NCBI RefSeq assembly: GCF_013284055.1
Contig: NZ_CP054143.1
Location: 2,542,001-2,606,000 of the forward strand
DNA length: 64,000 nucleotides
DNA from: Deefgea piscis
GTDB lineage: Bacteria; Pseudomonadota; Gammaproteobacteria; Burkholderiales; Chitinibacteraceae
Direction of reading: 5' to 3'
Below, piece after piece: positions 1-10,159 of the stretch. Each line of letters opens with the position of its first letter. Position 1 is the first letter of the stretch. The notes below the pieces were generated by a model, which ran no database searches, was not told the DNA's origin, and saw only the letters and a list, made by a program, of their open reading frames with translations. The position numbers were made by a program, and so were the translations under genes.

Positions 1-847
1 CGCTGGCGCGCTGAGTGATTCGGCCGGCGGTGGAGACGTCATCAAAGCCAAAGTCTTTGGCCAGCGCATGCTGGTAATCAAATAAAATCCGATCTTCACG
101 GCGTTTGGCGCGCCAGTGCAAGGCAATGCGATAGGTGCGTAGCACGCGCTCGGCTTCGCATAGTTTGCGGTTTTCCTCAGGCGTGAGCATGCTGAGCGCC
201 GCCAAGGCATGCCAGTCGCGGCCAAGGCGTTGGCTGGCGGCAATCCAGCCAATTAGGTGTAAATCACGCAGGCCGCCAGGGGCTTCTTTAATATTGGGTT
301 CAAGTTTGTAAGTGGCGTTTTGAAAGCGGCCGTAGCGCGCTTGTTGCTCGATCAATTTGGCTTCAAAAAATTCTTTTGGGTCGATGTGGCGATGCACCGT
401 ATCCATAAAATCATGAAAGCGCTGCCGGTCTCCAGTGAGTGGCCGAGTTTCAAGTAGGGCGGTTTGTACGGTGATGTCGCGTTCGGCTTCATACAGGCAG
501 TCGGTGGTGGTGCGGACCGAATGGCCGACCTCGATACCAATATCCCATAGCTCGCCAACCAAGACTTCGAGTTTTTCCAGTAGGCCAGCGCTGGGCTGCT
601 CAGGCAGTAAAATCAATAAATCGATGTCTGAATAAGGGTATAGCTCGCCACGCCCGTAACCACCAACGGCACAGAGCAATACATCGCTATTAAATTCATG
701 TCTATCCCACAGCTCGATCAAAGTGGCATCGGTGAGGTTCGAGAGTGAATTCAGTAGTGGTGCGGCTTTGGTAGGTTCAGAAAAACGCTCGCGCAGCGCG
801 AGTTTAGCAAGGGCATAAGATTCACGAATCGCACTGACCGAACGCAT
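1..847 (-). CDS. glnD: PII uridylyltransferase/uridylyl-removing enzyme GlnD, N-terminal part
   Basis: Partial gene: about 282 N-terminal residues are present and the frame is still open at the window edge. GlnD adds UMP to PII proteins when nitrogen is short and removes it when glutamine is plentiful. The nucleotidyltransferase motif GGYGRGELYPYSDID lies near residues 66-80, with the DxD that binds metal. The following segment, rich in the NIKEAPGGLRDLH motif, is typical of the family. The start ATG at 845-847 has GGAG about 9 bases upstream. map lies just upstream on the same strand, the usual map-glnD order, but a strong terminator separates them. The HD and ACT domains are outside the window. 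Confidence 0.95.
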   Translation of the reverse strand, partial: MRSVSAIRESYALAKLALRERFSEPTKAAPLLNSLSNLTDATLIELWDRHEFNSDVLLCAVGGYGRGELYPYSDIDLLILLPEQPSAGLLEKLEVLVGELWDIGIEVGHSVRTTTDCLYEAERDITVQTALLETRPLTGDRQRFHDFMDTVHRHIDPKEFFEAKLIEQQARYGRFQNATYKLEPNIKEAPGGLRDLHLIGWIAASQRLGRDWHALAALSMLTPEENRKLCEAERVLRTYRIALHWRAKRREDRILFDYQHALAKDFGFDDVSTAGRITQRAS

Positions 848-963
848 GACGATAAACTCCAAACGACAATACTGTGAATGCCTGATATTGCAAGGCACGC
901 ACGCGCTGTATTGCCTTTAGATAAAGGCGGGCGCAGGCGTGATGAATCAGGATGGTTTTTGAC

Positions 964-991
964 TTAAAAACGCCCTCAATCGAGGGCGTTT
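964..991 (-). terminator. Rho-independent terminator after map
   Basis: A 9-10 bp perfect stem (AAACGCCCTC / GAGGGCGTTT on the minus strand) with a 4-base loop, followed by T's. It sits 5 bases after the map stop codon and so separates map from glnD. Confidence 0.85.
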
Positions 992-995
992 AGAA

Positions 996-1805
996 TTAAG
1001 CGAGTAGGTATTTCTCTGGGCGCGGCGGCGTGCCAGCCGATACGGTCAATACCTCGTAACCGGTTTCGGTGACCAGCACTGTGTGTTCCCATTGTGCGGA
1101 TAAGCTGCGATCTTTAGTCACAATCGTCCAGCCATCGCTCATTTGTTTGATTTCACGTTTGCCGGCGTTAATCATCGGCTCAATGGTGAAAATCATGCCT
1201 GGTTTTAGCTCGGCACCTGTGCCGGCTTTGCCGTAATGCAACACTTGCGGCTCTTCATGAAACACCGCGCCAATGCCATGGCCACAAAATTCACGCACCA
1301 CGGAATAACCCGCTTTTTCGGCGTATTTTTGAATCGCCGCGCCAATATCGCCTAGGTGAGCGCCGGGTTTGACTTGATCAATGCCAATCCACATGCAATC
1401 AAAAGTAATTTGTGACAAACGTTTGGCGTGGGTAGCGACATTGTCACCGACCATATACATACGGCTATTGTCGCCGTGGTAGCCGTCTTTGATTACGGTA
1501 ATGTCTAGATTTACCACGTCGCCATTTTTAAGTGGCTTGCTGTTTGGAATGCCGTGGCAGATGACATTATTCACCGAAGTACAAATTGATTTCGGGTAGG
1601 GTATATAGCCAGGCGGGCAGTAATTTAATGGCGCGGGGATAGTACCCTGCACATTGACCATGTATTCATAGCATAAACGATCGATTTCTTCGGTCGTGAC
1701 GCCCGGTTGAATAAATGGGGTGATGTAGTCGAGCACTTCGCTGCCAAGACGGCCAGCTACGCGCATTTTTTCAATTTCTTCGGCAGTTTTAATGGTAATT
1801 GTCAT
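996..1805 (-). CDS. map: Methionine aminopeptidase, type I
   Basis: Removes the N-terminal methionine from nascent proteins in the cytoplasm, using two metal ions. The protein is 269 residues, normal for type I. Metal ligands are visible in order: Asp in VVNLDITV and in GDNSRM, His in CGHGIG, Glu in IEPM, and Glu in WEHT near the C terminus. It starts with ATG at 1803-1805. In many proteobacteria map is divergent from rpsB; here the upstream neighbour is the min operon instead. The gap of about 250 bases upstream holds the min terminator and presumably the map promoter. Confidence 0.97.
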   Translation of the reverse strand: MTITIKTAEEIEKMRVAGRLGSEVLDYITPFIQPGVTTEEIDRLCYEYMVNVQGTIPAPLNYCPPGYIPYPKSICTSVNNVICHGIPNSKPLKNGDVVNLDITVIKDGYHGDNSRMYMVGDNVATHAKRLSQITFDCMWIGIDQVKPGAHLGDIGAAIQKYAEKAGYSVVREFCGHGIGAVFHEEPQVLHYGKAGTGAELKPGMIFTIEPMINAGKREIKQMSDGWTIVTKDRSLSAQWEHTVLVTETGYEVLTVSAGTPPRPEKYLLA

Positions 1806-1944
1806 ACAAGCCTTGAGTTGCTTCGCGCCGCTAACGCCACGCGAGATGAGTTTGATTTAACGCAAGTATAACATTGCCCGCGCCGCTGCGGATTGCAGTC
1901 CATTCGCGCGCTGTTGGTTAACAATACGCATGGGGGCGGTAGCG

Positions 1945-1972
1945 ATAAAAAAACCCAGCGTAAGCTGGGTTT
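1945..1972 (-). terminator. Rho-independent terminator of the min operon
   Basis: The minus strand reads AAACCCAGC-TTAC-GCTGGGTTT followed by a T-rich run. It lies about 85 bases after the minE stop codon; the sequence between (1973-2055) shows no gene. Confidence 0.8.
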
Positions 1973-2055
1973 GATCGGGTAATCAGAAGGGCATATTGGG
2001 GCGCGGGCGGTGGACTACTCGCTGCGCTTCGCTCCAATGCGATTGGCATTCTGAA

Positions 2056-2322
2056 TTACTTTACTTTGTGCTCAGGTAATACGATGTTCAACTCAAGCAC
2101 TTCAAAATCATCTTTACGTTCCAGTTGAATTTGAATGTCTTCTGGATTGATTGCCACGTATTTAGAAATGACTTCTAATAATTCGCGCTGTAATTGCGGC
2201 AAATAATCTGGCGTACTATTGGTGCTGCTGCGCTCGTGCGCCAGAATGATTTGTAGGCGTTCACGTGCGACGTTGGCGGTTTTTTTCTTTTCGCCAAAAA
2301 AATAACTCAAAATAGACATCAA
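2056..2322 (-). CDS. minE: Cell division topological specificity factor MinE
   Basis: 88 residues, the usual length. MinE stimulates the MinD ATPase and drives pole-to-pole oscillation, so that the MinC inhibitor is lowest at mid-cell. The N-terminal segment ([29 protein letters not shown]) carries the membrane-targeting and MinD-contact helix; the C-terminal half is the dimerising topological domain. The start codon directly follows the minD stop, so the two are translationally coupled. Last gene of minCDE. Confidence 0.96.
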   Translation of the reverse strand: MMSILSYFFGEKKKTANVARERLQIILAHERSSTNSTPDYLPQLQRELLEVISKYVAINPEDIQIQLERKDDFEVLELNIVLPEHKVK

Positions 2323-3132
2323 TTAACCTCCAAACAACCGTTTCCAGAACGGTGCCTTTGGTACTTCAACAAAACGCATTGGCTTGGTCTCGCCAAGAAA
2401 GCGTGCAACAACGTCTTTATACGCTTCTGATACATCGGTGCCCGCATTGTGGATCGCGGGTGTGCCCGAGTTTGAAGCTTGTAATACCGCTTCCGATTCT
2501 GGCACGATGCCGATCAATGGAATGCGCAGCAGATGTTGTACGTCGTCTAGCGACAGCATTTCGCCGCTTTCTACACGTGCTGGGCTGTAGCGGGTAATCA
2601 GTAAATGCGTTTTTACTGAGCCGCCGTCTTCGGCGCGTTTTGATTTGGCATCCAAAATACCGATGATGCGATCTGAGTCACGCACGGAGGATACTTCTGG
2701 ATTGGTGACCACAATCGCTTCGTCGGCAAAGTACAAGGCCAAAAACGCACCCGTTTCGATGCCGGCCGGGCTGTCGCAAATGATGTAATCAAAACCATCA
2801 TGTTCGAGCTCTTTGAGTACTTTTTCTACGCCTTCTTTGGATAGCGCGTCTTTATCGCGTGTTTGCGAAGCTGGCAAAACGTAAAGATTGTCGCAGTTTT
2901 TGTCTTTAATCAGCGCTTGGCGCAGATTGGCTTCGCCTTGAATGACGTTAACAAAGTCATACACCACACGGCGCTCGCAACCCATGATCAAATCAAGATT
3001 ACGTAAGCCCACATCAAAGTCGATGACGGCAGTTTTAAATCCACGCAAAGCAAGGCCAGAAGCAAAGCTGGCGCTGGTGGTGGTTTTGCCTACGCCGCCT
3101 TTGCCTGAAGTTACTACAACGATTTTCGCCAC
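2323..3132 (-). CDS. minD: Septum site-determining ATPase MinD
   Basis: 269-residue ParA/MinD-type ATPase. It binds the membrane as an ATP dimer, recruits MinC and is released by MinE. The deviant Walker A SGKGGVGKTT is at residues 9-18. The C terminus ends in a basic amphipathic segment (FWKRLFGG) matching the membrane-targeting sequence of the family. Middle gene of minC-minD-minE; the gap to minC is 29 bases. Confidence 0.97.
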   Translation of the reverse strand: MAKIVVVTSGKGGVGKTTTSASFASGLALRGFKTAVIDFDVGLRNLDLIMGCERRVVYDFVNVIQGEANLRQALIKDKNCDNLYVLPASQTRDKDALSKEGVEKVLKELEHDGFDYIICDSPAGIETGAFLALYFADEAIVVTNPEVSSVRDSDRIIGILDAKSKRAEDGGSVKTHLLITRYSPARVESGEMLSLDDVQHLLRIPLIGIVPESEAVLQASNSGTPAIHNAGTDVSEAYKDVVARFLGETKPMRFVEVPKAPFWKRLFGG

Positions 3133-3161
3133 GGAAATCCCCTGGAATAATTTAAATTTAG

Positions 3162-3881
3162 TTAATTGGTTTGGCTGAGTGCTTCGATCACGAGTTTGTC
3201 TTGATCGAGGAAAATTTGGCTTGGCTTACCCGCAATTGAATCCGGCAGGTTGGCATCGAGCGAGCGATAAACACCCGCAATCGATACCAACTCGGCTTCC
3301 ATGCAGGTGGTAAAAATGCGTGCCTCGGTGTTGCCGCGAGCGCCCGCGAGCGCTCGACCACGCAGTGGTGCGTAAACATGAATATTGCCATCGGCAATCA
3401 CTTCGGCGCCGTGTGAAACCAAGGCCAGAACGATTAAATCGCCGCCTTTGGCATACACTTGCTGACCGGTCCTAACCGGACGGTCAATAATCATTGCTGA
3501 TGGCGCAGCAATGGTTTCTACAATCGGTGCTGCCGCGGGGGTAATGCCGCTGTCTTGTAAGACAACCAGCCCAGCTTCTTGTGCTGCAACTTGCTGATCG
3601 ATTGAGCCGCCTTGGGCTGCAATCGGCTTGAGCTGAAATTGGCGCAACACATTGACGAGGGCGGCGATTTCTAGCGCTGAAGGAATCGATTTGAGCAAGC
3701 TAAAATCAATGGCGATTTGCTCATTGGATAAAAAATGCTCGCCATCACCAAGCTGCTCTTGGAGGGCCAAGATTAATTTTTCTGGCTCGAGTGAGCTAGG
3801 CACAAAGGCGGTGAGTTTGGTGGTGGTGCTTTTAAACTCAAATACAGGCGCCGGATCGTCGGCGTAAGCAAAACTGGTCAT
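3162..3881 (-). CDS. minC: Septum site-determining protein MinC
   Basis: 239 residues. Inhibits FtsZ polymerisation away from mid-cell. The N-terminal FtsZ-inhibiting domain is followed by a linker and the C-terminal beta-helix domain, recognised by [20 protein letters not shown] and the [17 protein letters not shown] motif that contacts MinD. First gene of the operon. Its promoter should lie in the 147-base gap up to ppsR, which also contains a long inverted repeat. Confidence 0.96.
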   Translation of the reverse strand: MTSFAYADDPAPVFEFKSTTTKLTAFVPSSLEPEKLILALQEQLGDGEHFLSNEQIAIDFSLLKSIPSALEIAALVNVLRQFQLKPIAAQGGSIDQQVAAQEAGLVVLQDSGITPAAAPIVETIAAPSAMIIDRPVRTGQQVYAKGGDLIVLALVSHGAEVIADGNIHVYAPLRGRALAGARGNTEARIFTTCMEAELVSIAGVYRSLDANLPDSIAGKPSQIFLDQDKLVIEALSQTN

Positions 3882-3972
3882 GGTGCTATGGTCACAACAG
3901 CGAAAGATCGCAGTTTACCGTCTCAGTACCACACTAGGAAGCTGAGTTTGCGACTTTCGTAATCAATACAGC

Positions 3973-4011
3973 GTAAATTCATGACAAAACCACGATTGGT
4001 CACGAATTTAC
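3973..4011. repeat. 13-bp inverted repeat between ppsR and minC
   Basis: Arms GTAAATTCATGAC (3973-3985) and GTCACGAATTTAC (3999-4011) match at 12 of 13 positions with a 13-base spacer. On minus-strand RNA the one mismatch becomes a G-U pair, so ppsR mRNA could fold it 18 bases past the stop. No T-run follows, so a classic terminator is unlikely; an operator or a 3' end stabiliser is possible. Confidence 0.6.
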
Positions 4012-4028
4012 ACCGTAATGATGACGAT

Positions 4029-4847
4029 TTAGAACGTACGGCGCTTGATGCCAGTGCGGTGCATGATGGTAGTTGAAAGCTCTTCAATCGACATGCGTGT
4101 GGTGTTGAGATACGGAACACCCACGTGTCGCAAGAGAGCTTCGGCTTCGGCCACTTCAAACTGACAGGTTTCAATTGAGCAATAACGGCTATCGGGTTTT
4201 CTTTCTGCGCGAATTTGTTGTAAGCGTTCTGGCTCAATTGTAAGGCCAAATAATTTGTGTCGATATGGCAACAAAAGGCGCGGCAAAGTGTGCTGGCCAA
4301 AGTCTTCTGGCGTGAGTGGGTAGTTGGCCGCCTTAATCCCAAATTGTAAGGCGAGGTAAAGACAAGTGGGGGTTTTGCCGGAGCGAGAAACGCCCACTAA
4401 AATCAAGTCGGCTTCGGCCAAGTCGCGCGGCATGATGCCGTCATCGTGATTGATTGAAAAATTAACCGCGTCAATTCGATTTTTGTATTCTTCAAAATTG
4501 CCGATCGAGTGCGAGCGCCCAATGGTATGGGTTGACTCGATGCCCAGTTCTTCTTCGAGCGGACCGATAAATTGTTCTAAAAAATCAACGGTTAATGCGT
4601 CTTCGACGTGAATTTTCTCACGCAAGATGGGGTCAACAATGGTGCTAAAAACTAAGGGCCGACAGCCATCAACCACAGCGTGGCGGCGGATATCCAAGGC
4701 CACTTGTTCGGCTTTGGCCATAGTGTCAACAAATGGCAAGGTGATTCGGTTGAAGTCAACATCTTCAAATTGTGATAGCAATGAATGACCTAAAATCTCG
4801 GCAGTAATCCCTGTTCGATCAGAGACAAAAAAAGCTGTTCGGCGCAT
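4029..4847 (-). CDS. ppsR: PEP synthetase regulatory kinase/pyrophosphorylase
   Basis: 272 residues of the DUF299 family. It inactivates PEP synthetase by ADP-dependent phosphorylation of a threonine beside the catalytic histidine, and reactivates it by phosphorolysis. The P-loop-like GVSRSGKT is at residues 152-159. The N terminus (RTAFFVSDRTGITAE) is characteristic. It is divergent from its target gene ppsA, with 144 bases between the starts, which supports the assignment. Confidence 0.95.
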   Translation of the reverse strand: MRRTAFFVSDRTGITAEILGHSLLSQFEDVDFNRITLPFVDTMAKAEQVALDIRRHAVVDGCRPLVFSTIVDPILREKIHVEDALTVDFLEQFIGPLEEELGIESTHTIGRSHSIGNFEEYKNRIDAVNFSINHDDGIMPRDLAEADLILVGVSRSGKTPTCLYLALQFGIKAANYPLTPEDFGQHTLPRLLLPYRHKLFGLTIEPERLQQIRAERKPDSRYCSIETCQFEVAEAEALLRHVGVPYLNTTRMSIEELSTTIMHRTGIKRRTF

Positions 4848-4882
4848 ATAACCCCCCTTTGCAGCAGGATAACGTGCAATGA

Positions 4883-4911
4883 TCAGGAAAACCAGTAAAG
4901 GTATTTCCTGA
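4883..4911. repeat. Inverted repeat in the ppsR/ppsA divergent promoter region
   Basis: TCAGGAAA (4883-4890) and TTTCCTGA (4904-4911), a perfect 8-bp inverted repeat around a 13-base spacer; an inner ACC/GGT pair extends it. Its place between two divergent, functionally linked genes suggests a shared operator. The protein that would bind it is unknown. Confidence 0.5.
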
Positions 4912-4991
4912 CTTGGCTTTCGCGACTAAAAAGCTAAACTTGAGGGGATTTTTGCAATGCAGCATTCTTTAATTGTTAAGGGCCACGCCAG

Positions 4992-7364
4992 ATGACTGAA
5001 AAATACGTACTTGATTTTGCCCAGCTACGCATGAATGACGTAGAGAAAGTTGGTGGGAAAAATGCCTCATTGGGCGAAATGATTTCGCAGCTTAGCGAGA
5101 AAGGCGTACGCGTGCCCGGTGGTTTTGCAACCACCGCAGAAGCTTATCGAATTTTTTTGGCGCAAAACGGTCTGGCTGAGCAAATTGATGAAATCCTCAG
5201 CACTTTAGATGTCGATGATGTTAAGCAATTGGCGGTAGTGGGTAAGCAAATCCGTGAGTGGATTATGGCCACCCCGTTGCCAGCCCAACTTGAGGCCGAA
5301 ATGGCCGAGCACTATGCGCGGTTGGGTGACAATGTCACCGTCGCGGTGCGCTCGTCTGCCACGGCCGAAGACTTGCCCGATGCGTCTTTTGCCGGTCAGC
5401 AAGAAACCTTTTTGAATATCGTCGGCTACCAAAACGTGGTGGATGCGATGAAGCATGTGTTTGCTTCTTTATATAACGATAGAGCGATTGCTTATCGAGT
5501 GCATAAAGGCTTTGATCATAAAATTGTGGCGCTGTCGGCGGGTATTCAGCGCATGGTGCGCTCGGATAAGGGCGCGGCAGGGGTACTGTTTACCATTGAT
5601 ACCGAATCGGGTTTTGATCAAGTGGTGTTTGTTACCGCTTCTTATGGTTTAGGTGAAACCGTGGTGCAAGGCGCGGTGAATCCCGATGAGTTTTTTGTGC
5701 ATAAACCCACCTTGGCAGCGGGTCGTCCAGCGATTGTGCGCCGCCATTTGGGTGGTAAGGCACTGAAAATGGAATTTGATACCGAGTCGGTGGCGGGTAA
5801 GTCAGTTCGCACCGTGGCGGTGCCTAAAGAGTTGCGTCATCAATTCTCAATTACCGATGCCGAAGTTGAAGAATTGGCGCGCTACGCGGTGATTATCGAG
5901 CAGCATTATGGTCGTCCAATGGATGTCGAGTGGGGCCGTGATGGGATTGATGGCCAGCTGTATATCTTGCAAGCGCGGCCAGAAACGGTGAAATCACAAG
6001 AATCGGGCTCAGATAAACTCACCAAGTTCCGGATGCTAGAAACCAGTCGCATCATGACCGAGGGACGGGCAATTGGTCAGAAAATCGGCCAAGGTAAAGT
6101 GCGGATTATTCGCGATGTGTCCGAAATGGATCGAGTGCAAGCTGGCGACGTCTTGGTGTCGGATATGACCGACCCAGATTGGGAACCAGTGATGAAGCGG
6201 GCGGCGGCGATTGTCACTAATCGCGGTGGCCGTACTTGCCACGCGGCGATTATCGCGCGTGAATTGGGTATTCCAGCGGTAGTGGGTTGTGGTGATGCAA
6301 CACAAATGCTCCGCGAAGGTGATGAAGTCACCGTGTCTTGCTCGGAAGGCGATGCCGGTTTTGTGTATGAAGGCTTGTTGAAGTTTGAACGACTAGACGT
6401 GGCGCTACAAAGCTTGCCTGAAGCGCCGGTTAAAATCATGATGAATGTGGGTAATCCTGAGCTGGCATTTGATTTTTGCCAGCTGCCAAATGAGGGTGTG
6501 GGTTTAGCGCGTTTGGAATTCATTATTAATCGCATGATCGGGATTCATCCCAAAGCGCTGCTGGCTTACCCTAATTTGGCCGAACCGCTGAAATCACAAG
6601 TTGAAGAGCGCATCGCAGGCTATCGCTCGGCGATTGATTTTTATATCGACAAGATTGCCGAAGGGATTGCAACTTTAGGTGCGGCGTTTTATCCGAAAAA
6701 AGTCATTGTGCGCTTGTCTGATTTTAAATCGAACGAATATGCCAATCTGCTCGGCGGTACTGAGTATGAGCCACACGAAGAAAACCCAATGATTGGCTTT
6801 CGCGGTGCGGCCCGTTATGTCGATAAATCGTTCCGTGATTGTTTTGAATTGGAATGCCGCGCGGTTAAAAAAGTTCGCGATGTGATGGGCCTGACCAATG
6901 TTGAAGTGATGATTCCATTCGTGCGCACGCTAAACGAAGCGGAATGTGTGATTGAGTTGCTGGAACGCAATGGTTTGAAACGCGGCGAAAACGGTTTACG
7001 CGTGATTATGATGTGTGAAATTCCGGCCAATGCCGTGTTAGCTGAGCAATTTTTGCAGTACTTTGATGGCTTCTCGATTGGTTCTAACGATATGACGCAA
7101 TTGACGCTGGGGATTGATCGCGATTCTGGCGGCCCAGTTTCAACTAGCTTTGATGAGCGCAATGAGGCGGTGAAAGCGATGCTGTCGATGTCGATTAAAG
7201 CTTGCCGTAAATTGGGTAAATACGTGGGGATTTGTGGCCAAGGCCCGTCTGATCATCCTGACTTTGCCCAATGGTTGGTTGAAGAAGGGATTGAAACGAT
7301 TTCACTCAATCCGGACACCGTGATTGAAACTTGGCTCTTCTTGGCTAATGGCGGCAAAGCTTAG
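4992..7364 (+). CDS. ppsA: Phosphoenolpyruvate synthase
   Basis: 790 residues. Converts pyruvate and ATP to PEP, AMP and phosphate, the entry to gluconeogenesis from lactate, pyruvate and many amino acids. Domains in order: N-terminal ATP-binding domain ([31 protein letters not shown]), central swivelling domain with [21 protein letters not shown] and the phospho-accepting His417, and C-terminal PEP/pyruvate TIM barrel ([31 protein letters not shown]). The threonine next to the catalytic region (GGRTCH) is the expected PpsR target. Monocistronic, ending in a strong terminator. Confidence 0.98.
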   Translation: MTEKYVLDFAQLRMNDVEKVGGKNASLGEMISQLSEKGVRVPGGFATTAEAYRIFLAQNGLAEQIDEILSTLDVDDVKQLAVVGKQIREWIMATPLPAQLEAEMAEHYARLGDNVTVAVRSSATAEDLPDASFAGQQETFLNIVGYQNVVDAMKHVFASLYNDRAIAYRVHKGFDHKIVALSAGIQRMVRSDKGAAGVLFTIDTESGFDQVVFVTASYGLGETVVQGAVNPDEFFVHKPTLAAGRPAIVRRHLGGKALKMEFDTESVAGKSVRTVAVPKELRHQFSITDAEVEELARYAVIIEQHYGRPMDVEWGRDGIDGQLYILQARPETVKSQESGSDKLTKFRMLETSRIMTEGRAIGQKIGQGKVRIIRDVSEMDRVQAGDVLVSDMTDPDWEPVMKRAAAIVTNRGGRTCHAAIIARELGIPAVVGCGDATQMLREGDEVTVSCSEGDAGFVYEGLLKFERLDVALQSLPEAPVKIMMNVGNPELAFDFCQLPNEGVGLARLEFIINRMIGIHPKALLAYPNLAEPLKSQVEERIAGYRSAIDFYIDKIAEGIATLGAAFYPKKVIVRLSDFKSNEYANLLGGTEYEPHEENPMIGFRGAARYVDKSFRDCFELECRAVKKVRDVMGLTNVEVMIPFVRTLNEAECVIELLERNGLKRGENGLRVIMMCEIPANAVLAEQFLQYFDGFSIGSNDMTQLTLGIDRDSGGPVSTSFDERNEAVKAMLSMSIKACRKLGKYVGICGQGPSDHPDFAQWLVEEGIETISLNPDTVIETWLFLANGGKA

Positions 7365-7387
7365 TTTGGCGTTCATGCGTGATTAAT

Positions 7388-7425
7388 AAATACCGGCAAG
7401 CGCTGCGCTGCCGGTATTTTTTTGC
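7388..7425 (+). terminator. Rho-independent terminator after ppsA
   Basis: ATACCGGC...GCCGGTAT stem extended inward by AGCGC-T-GCGCT with one bulged A, then a run of seven T's. Confidence 0.9.
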
Positions 7426-7538
7426 TTTAGATTTTTGTCGCTGGTGGTGTTTGTGAATGGTTTGTGTGAAATGAGTGCAAAGCTGTTGCTTACTTGAAGT
7501 AAAATATAACTACACATTTAACTTTCGGCGAAATAATC

Positions 7539-8699
7539 ATGAGCTTACAAAAAGAACTAAAGCACCCAAAGAAAAAAGTGCTCTGTGTTTTTGGCACTCG
7601 GCCTGAGGCGATTAAAATGGCGCCGCTGGTTTTGGCTTTGCAGGGCAATAGCGAAATTGAATGCCGAGTATGTGTGACGGCACAGCATCGAGAAATGCTC
7701 GATCAAGTCATGCGTTTATTTGGCCTAGAGGCCGATTATGATTTGAACTTAATGCAGCCCGGGCAAAATTTGACCGACTTAACCGCGCGGGCCTTGCAGG
7801 CCGTGCGCGATGTGTTGGTGGCTTATCAGCCGGATTTAGTGTTGGTGCATGGCGATACCACGACCACATTGGCGGCGGGACTGGCGGCGTTTTATCAGCA
7901 TATTCCCGTTGGGCATGTAGAAGCCGGTTTGAGAACGGGCAATTTATACGCGCCATGGCCTGAAGAGCTCAATCGCTCGGTGGTGGGCTTATTTGCCGCG
8001 CTGCATTTCGCGCTAACCGCAACGGCGGCCAATAATTTATTGCAGGCTGGGGTTGCACCGGCCTCGGTGTTTATTACCGGCAATACGGTACTTGATGCCT
8101 TATTGCAAGTGAGTCAACAGATTGACCGTGATGCCGGCTTGGCTGCATCACTCGCTGCAGGTTTTCCTTTTTTAGATCCAAGCAAAAAACTCATTTTAGT
8201 CACTGGCCATCGGCGCGAAAATTTTGGCGATGGCTTTGTGCATATTTGTCAGGCCTTGCGCCAGTTGGCGCTGCGTGATGATGTACAAATTGTGTATCCA
8301 GTGCATTTAAATCCACAAGTGCAAGCGCCGGTGAATGAAATTTTGCAATCGTGCTCGAACGTGCATTTGATTGATCCACAGACTTATTTGCCCTTTGTGT
8401 ATTTATTAAAACACTCATTTTTGGTGCTCACCGATAGTGGCGGTATTCAAGAAGAGGCACCCACTTTAGGTAAGCCGGTGTTGGTGATGCGCGAAACCAC
8501 CGAGCGCCCAGAGGCGGTGGATGCTGGGACGGCCAAGTTAGTGGGTACCAATGGTGAGCACATTGTGCAGGCAGTGAGCCAGTTGCTCGACGAGCCTGAG
8601 GTTTATCAGGCGATGGCTCAGGCGGGCAATCCGTATGGTGATGGGAATGCGGCTGAGCGGATTGTCGATTTAATTTGCGCTTGGGAGGGTGGGCGATGA
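7539..8699 (+). CDS. wecB: Non-hydrolysing UDP-N-acetylglucosamine 2-epimerase
   Basis: 386 residues. Interconverts UDP-GlcNAc and UDP-ManNAc in the cytoplasm. Family motifs are all present: [12 protein letters not shown] near the N terminus, [42 protein letters not shown] and [20 protein letters not shown]. It is the first gene of a four-gene operon and overlaps the next gene by ATGA (8696-8699). This context suggests the UDP-ManNAc feeds the adjacent NfrB-type glycosyltransferase rather than enterobacterial common antigen or a capsule: no UDP-ManNAc dehydrogenase (wecC) is nearby. The ribosome site upstream is weak. Confidence 0.93.
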   Translation: MSLQKELKHPKKKVLCVFGTRPEAIKMAPLVLALQGNSEIECRVCVTAQHREMLDQVMRLFGLEADYDLNLMQPGQNLTDLTARALQAVRDVLVAYQPDLVLVHGDTTTTLAAGLAAFYQHIPVGHVEAGLRTGNLYAPWPEELNRSVVGLFAALHFALTATAANNLLQAGVAPASVFITGNTVLDALLQVSQQIDRDAGLAASLAAGFPFLDPSKKLILVTGHRRENFGDGFVHICQALRQLALRDDVQIVYPVHLNPQVQAPVNEILQSCSNVHLIDPQTYLPFVYLLKHSFLVLTDSGGIQEEAPTLGKPVLVMRETTERPEAVDAGTAKLVGTNGEHIVQAVSQLLDEPEVYQAMAQAGNPYGDGNAAERIVDLICAWEGGR

Positions 8700-10159
8700 G
8701 CTGGCTGGATGTATTGGCGGCATATTGGTTTTTAATGTCTTTGCTGCTGCGGCTCGGTATTGTGGTGATTTTTTTAAGCTCGCTCGATGATTTTTTTATC
8801 GACTGTTACTACTGGGTATGGCGATTTAAGCACCGAAAATCATGGCGTAGAAGTGAATACCTACCTGAATTTGCCGATGATTTGTATCAAGATGAGCAGC
8901 AAGCCATTGCCATTATGATTCCGGCTTGGCATGAAGCGCCAGTGATTCAGCGGATGGCCGATTATGCCGCGAGTACGTTTGATTACGACAATTATCATAT
9001 CTTTGTTGGCACCTATCCAAACGATTTGGAGACGCAGGCCGAAGTCGACTTGGTGGCAAAAAAATATCCCAACGTGCATAAGGTGGTAACGCGCGATCCA
9101 GGCCCGACCACCAAAGCCGATTGCTTGAACAATATTGTCGCCTTTATTACTGAGATGGAAGCGCGCGAGCAGATCCACTTTACGTGTGTGGCGTATCACG
9201 ATGCCGAAGACATTATTCATCCATTGGAATTACGAGCGTTTAATCGCTTGGTGCCGCAGTTTGACTTGGTGCAGCTGCCGGTAATGCCCTTGGCGCGCCC
9301 GTGGAGAGATGTCGTCGGCAATCATTACGTGGATGAATTTGCGGAGTGGCATGGCAAAGATATTTTGGTGCGGCAATTACTCACCGGCCAAGTGCCCAGT
9401 GCGGGTGTGGGTACGGCATTTAGTCGCAAAGCCTTGGGTTTACTCTCGGAGATTAACGGCGGAGTGGTGTTTGATACTGGCACGCTAACCGAAGATTATG
9501 AAATCGGTTTTCGACTGCATGAGGTTGGCGCTCGAGAAATGATGATGCACTACCATGTGCAGTTTAAAGGGGCGCCTCCTGCTTGGTATGGCCGTCGTGG
9601 TGTGCACGATATGATTTGTGTGCAAGAGTATTTTCCCAATCATCTTTGGCAAGCGATTCGGCAAAAATCTAGATGGATCGTGGGTATTGTCTTCCAAGGC
9701 TATAAAAATCTAGGCTGGAGCGGTAAACCCCTAATGAAGTATATGTTGGCACGAGATAGAAAAAGCGTAATTGCTTTTCCTTCCTTGCTGATGGGGTACG
9801 TCATTGTGTTCTCTGTACTGCAGGCATGGTTGCATCACGCGGCGAATCCCGAATGGTGGACTTTTCCTGAGCTGATTGAATCTAGTAGTAGTTTGTGGTT
9901 TTTGGTGGCGATTAATTTCTTCTTTATGCTAAATCGGGTGATGCAGCGGTTTATTTTTACGCGGCGTTATTTTGGATTTTGGCAAGGCATGCAGTCAATT
10001 CCACGAATGGTGGTGGGCAATGTCGTTAATATTGCGGCTTTTTTTCGGGCGTTTTCGCAAGTTCGGCATAGCAATAAAACCGGGCGGGCAGTGCAGTGGG
10101 ATAAAACCAGCCACGATTTTCCTGACTTGCATGCAGGAGAGCATGATGCGAAACAATAA
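8696..10159 (+). CDS. nfrB: NfrB-type membrane glycosyltransferase without C-terminal c-di-GMP domain
   Basis: 487 residues from the ATG that overlaps the wecB stop. Inner-membrane GT2 enzyme. An N-terminal membrane helix is followed by a [15 protein letters not shown] segment. The catalytic domain has HDAED at 168-172 (metal/UDP binding), TED at 265-267 and QKSRW at 323-327, as in processive synthases. Two or more hydrophobic segments follow from about residue 360. It ends shortly after a WDKTSHDFP motif. From memory, E. coli NfrB (about 745 residues) has the same core and then a C-terminal MshEN-type c-di-GMP-binding domain, which is absent here. Inferred role: synthesis and export of a ManNAc polymer. 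Confidence 0.88.
   Translation: MSWLDVLAAYWFLMSLLLRLGIVVIFLSSLDDFFIDCYYWVWRFKHRKSWRRSEYLPEFADDLYQDEQQAIAIMIPAWHEAPVIQRMADYAASTFDYDNYHIFVGTYPNDLETQAEVDLVAKKYPNVHKVVTRDPGPTTKADCLNNIVAFITEMEAREQIHFTCVAYHDAEDIIHPLELRAFNRLVPQFDLVQLPVMPLARPWRDVVGNHYVDEFAEWHGKDILVRQLLTGQVPSAGVGTAFSRKALGLLSEINGGVVFDTGTLTEDYEIGFRLHEVGAREMMMHYHVQFKGAPPAWYGRRGVHDMICVQEYFPNHLWQAIRQKSRWIVGIVFQGYKNLGWSGKPLMKYMLARDRKSVIAFPSLLMGYVIVFSVLQAWLHHAANPEWWTFPELIESSSSLWFLVAINFFFMLNRVMQRFIFTRRYFGFWQGMQSIPRMVVGNVVNIAAFFRAFSQVRHSNKTGRAVQWDKTSHDFPDLHAGEHDAKQ

Noticed and set aside
9972-10145. Upstream extension of the nfrA-like frame into the glycosyltransferase gene
   Set aside because: It would overlap the glycosyltransferase gene extensively and lacks a ribosome site; ATG 10146 with AGGAG and a signal peptide is a clear start.
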